Shown in pieces: positions 61,249-64,000 of a stretch of DNA of 64,000 bases. The number at the start of each line of letters is the position of its first letter. The first letter of the stretch is position 1. This DNA is from Solanum dulcamara (taxonomy: Eukaryota; Streptophyta; Magnoliopsida; Solanales; Solanaceae). The notes beneath the pieces are model-generated. The model had not been told where the DNA came from and ran no database searches. It saw nothing but the letters and a program-made list of their open reading frames with translations. A program made the position numbers and the translations under genes. Location of the stretch: NCBI RefSeq assembly GCF_947179165.1, contig NC_077245.1, forward strand, positions 41,471,286 to 41,535,285. Direction: 5' to 3'.

Positions 61249-64000
61249 TGTCACGACCCAACCCCCTGGGCAGCGACTGGGTCCGACCTAGACCCCCGTA
61301 TACATATTTGTCAACTGTAGTGAAATTGAACTATGAGCAAGTGATACTACTCATGAGAACCTCAATGTGTTAAAACTTTTTCATGTACGTGTGACCTCTT
61401 TCATTCATATCGTATCATGAAAGAGAATGCAAGACGACAAGACTTCCATAACGTAAAAACATTTACAATGTGTCATGTAGGCACAGCCGAAATAAACTCA
61501 TGAATAACCCACACATACATGTCTACAGACCTCTAAGAATAGGAACGACAACATATGGCGGGACAGGGCCCCCGCCGTACCCCTGTGTAACCAAATATAT
61601 ACATCGGTGGTTTGATACCAAAATTGGCTCCGAATCAATGGAGCTCCTTCTAAACTTGCTGAGTAGAATCCTGAGCTGGTGGACTCCCAAAATCTGTATG
61701 GTACCTGCGGGCATAAAACGCAGCCCCCCAAATATACCATTATCACGTACCGTATTCGGCCCACTTGGGGACCTAGTGTTAAAAACACATCATCTATCAT
61801 GATAGGTATATATATACCATTAATGTTGTGGGACGTACAGTCCGATCCCTGTATATAGAAAGTACATGCCGAGGAACGACGACCCGATCCATGTATCATA
61901 TAATAATGCCGAGGTACGACGTCCCGATCCATATAATGCATAATAATGCCGAGGTACGACGGCCCGATCCGTATAATGCATAATAATGCCGAGGTATGAT
62001 AGCCCGATCTGTATGATGCATAAGCTGTCGTGGAACGTACGACTCGATCCTAACATAGCAAACTGTGCCGAGGTACATTCGGCCTGATCCATATATATAT
62101 ATAATAATGCATATACGTGCACACAAAACTCTATAACATATCAAACATCCCTTAGATACCATCATAAAGCATGTTCAAGAGCCTCTAGGTATAGGAGCTT
62201 ACACATCCCAACACTATTCAACATATAGGAGGCTCAAGGGTCGTAGTTCAACTACTTCAAGGCCCTTATCATTCAGAAGTGGGTACAAGTTATGAGTTAC
62301 ATCCAGAATCTATAAATGGAGCTATCTCCAAATCCATGTTCTATAGTACCTATCGTCTAGTCTTTCTAGAAGTAGGAAAAGACAAGATCTACATGTACCA
62401 TTTCCTATCACATGGAAGACTTTGAAATTACAATGACTCAACTTGTTACAGGAGTTCTAATCAGTAGGAAGTGAACAAGAGTCTTAACTCACCCTTAGAG
62501 TTTTAAGAGTGGAATAACTTCAAACTTCATATACACAATACTTACATCTCAGTCATGCCATCAGAGAGGAAGAATAACTTTACATACACTAGCTCCCAGC
62601 ATATAGAAAACTTGAGGAATGGAAGCTTAACTACTTTAAGAGTCTTAACATTCAACAGTGAACACGAATTATGAATCATGAATCATGTTCAGAGCTCATG
62701 AATAGATTTACTTCAAGCTTCATACACATATCACTTGTCACTTAGATCTAAGACATGCCCAAAAGAAAGAACAGATAGGCTTTACATACTTATACCAAAA
62801 CATGCCAAAAGAAGGAATAGCTTTACATACACTACTTTTCAGCATATAGAAGACTTACAAGTCCATAACTCAACTATCGCAGGAGTTCTAATATCTAGAA
62901 GTGAATAAGATTGATGAACCATACATGGGGTTCTATGAATGGAATTATTCTCACCTTACATACATAATTCACTTAAGACTAGGACATGCCAAAATAAAAG
63001 AAGATAAGCTTTACATACTTATGCCGAAAACATGCCAACAGAAAGCTTCACATACCTTGTCTGAATTATTCCTTCTCCTGCTTGCCTCGTCGTCCTTTGA
63101 ACCTATTCAACATGAAAGATTTATGAATATCAACCCCTTTTACTTTCCAGCACCCTAGGTTACATCTTAGTATTAATGGAATCTATTTCCTTAGTCGTTT
63201 TCCCGACTAGTTCTGTTACTCGCTAAGGCGTCGACGAAAATTAGGCAGCACCTCCCCTATAATGTGCCCTATACAAATTTTCAATTAGGTCCCTAAGACA
63301 TACATACAACCAACAACAACAACCCTTAGAAATTCACACCAACAATATACAACATAAACTCCAAACGACTTATTCAAAAATGCGGTAGCACAATAGGGCG
63401 TCTAGCATTTATTTTGTAACGTCTTTCATTATACGCAAAGAGGAGTCGTGTGGATGAAACCAGTAGCATCCACACCCATTTTAGAATGCGTTTAGTCCCT
63501 GCAACAATGCATTACACCCCTGCAGCAACATCTTCCAAGAACGACACTTTATTTCGACGATAATTCACTTCTAGCGACTCCAATTTAGTTTATTTCGGGC
63601 GTCAAACATTTTTATCATATTTTCATATCTCCAGCCACTTAAACAACGTATAATACCCTCTATAACAACACCATAAACTTCAATCTAAAATGAAAGTCCT
63701 TACCTTACATTAAACTTGTCAAACTCGCCAAAACTATCAAAACGCAAAATCTGGACAGCCCATTGTCTTATATTGTCGCTTAGTTTTGGAGGGGTAATTG
63801 AGGGAAACAGTATTTGTGGCCTCAATGAAAGTTATAGAAATGTGTATCAAGGTCTCAAACAATTTTGAATTACCCCTACAACAATTTTGTACGAAAATAT
63901 ATGACCAAAATACTCACAGCTGTCCGTGTAGGATTTCCAAAGCAAAATCTGGGCAGCAGCTCCCCCATGCTTCACCACCATTTTTCGAGCAGAGAAAAAC
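61249..64000 (-). repeat. LTR L13 (-), continues beyond the window
   Basis: Begins TGTCACGACCC at 61249, six bases into the 3' LTR of element G, and follows the LTR in reverse complement to the window end. It carries the expanded minisatellite at 61866-62105. The hairpin pair is cut short near 61725 (GCAGCCCCCCAAATATACC). The last part (63700-64000) matches L3 at 9700-10030. Confidence 0.82.
61866..62105. repeat. Minisatellite in L13
   Basis: About six units of 40-55 bp with TGCCGAGGTACGACG(G)CCCGATCC, the reverse complement of the L4 array. Units 2 to 4 are nearly identical, including the AATGCATAATAATGCCGAGG joint, so expansion is recent in this copy. Confidence 0.88.

Overview
The window is repeat-dense plant nuclear DNA. 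I find no host protein gene, tRNA or functional rRNA gene. Almost all of it belongs to one family of Ty3/gypsy LTR retrotransposons with very long LTRs (about 3.3-3.9 kb when complete). The family is nested in both orientations and interrupted by one L1-type LINE. The chromodomain-type pol remnants, the initiator-Met tRNA primer site and the long LTRs fit the Tekay/Del chromovirus lineage. The LINE, with an RNase H domain and a Cys-rich C-terminal finger, is of a kind common in eudicots; a Solanaceae-like host is a tentative guess.

Layout: (1) 1-5524, element A (+), a decayed pol with 3' LTR L1. (2) 5525-14300, a short unassigned stretch, the PBS end and 5' LTR (L2) of element B (-), and LTR L3 (-), which is split by solo LTR L4 (+, 10127-13496, target duplication TATTA). 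(3) 14301-21019, internal region of element C (-) and its other LTR, L5, which carries an internal duplication. (4) 21020-33954, element D (-): an LTR fragment (L6) fused to a 5S rRNA-like sequence, an internal region split by a 6.9 kb LINE (about 22733-29640, minus strand), a primer site and LTR L7. (5) 33955-34579 and 46017-46144, an older minus-strand internal region (H), interrupted by (6) element E (+, 34580-46016), structurally complete with target duplication ATTTT. (7) 46145-48273, truncated LTR L10 (+). (8) 48274-58065, element F (-), LTR-internal-LTR. (9) 58066-61248, internal region of element G (+), colinear as an inverted repeat with that of F. (10) 61249-64000, LTR L13 (-), running off the window.

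Element E is the key object. Its two LTRs (3867 and 3866 bp) differ, by eye, at about nine substitutions and one indel, so it inserted recently. Yet its 3.7 kb interior has no intact gag or pol, so it was presumably mobilised in trans. C, D, E, F and G share this reduced interior: a short primer-proximal segment, non-coding sequence, an integrase/chromodomain scar, a hairpin, a polypurine tract and the LTR. In E, F and G the interior also holds a near full-length, degenerate 5S rRNA sequence antisense to the element. Conserved non-coding parts include a G-box/TATA promoter in the LTR, tandem hairpins about 0.5 kb before the LTR end, and a stem-loop directly before the polypurine tract.

All comparisons were made by eye. 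Matches to 5S rRNA, tRNA and protein families rest on recall of those families. Ends of truncated copies are approximate.
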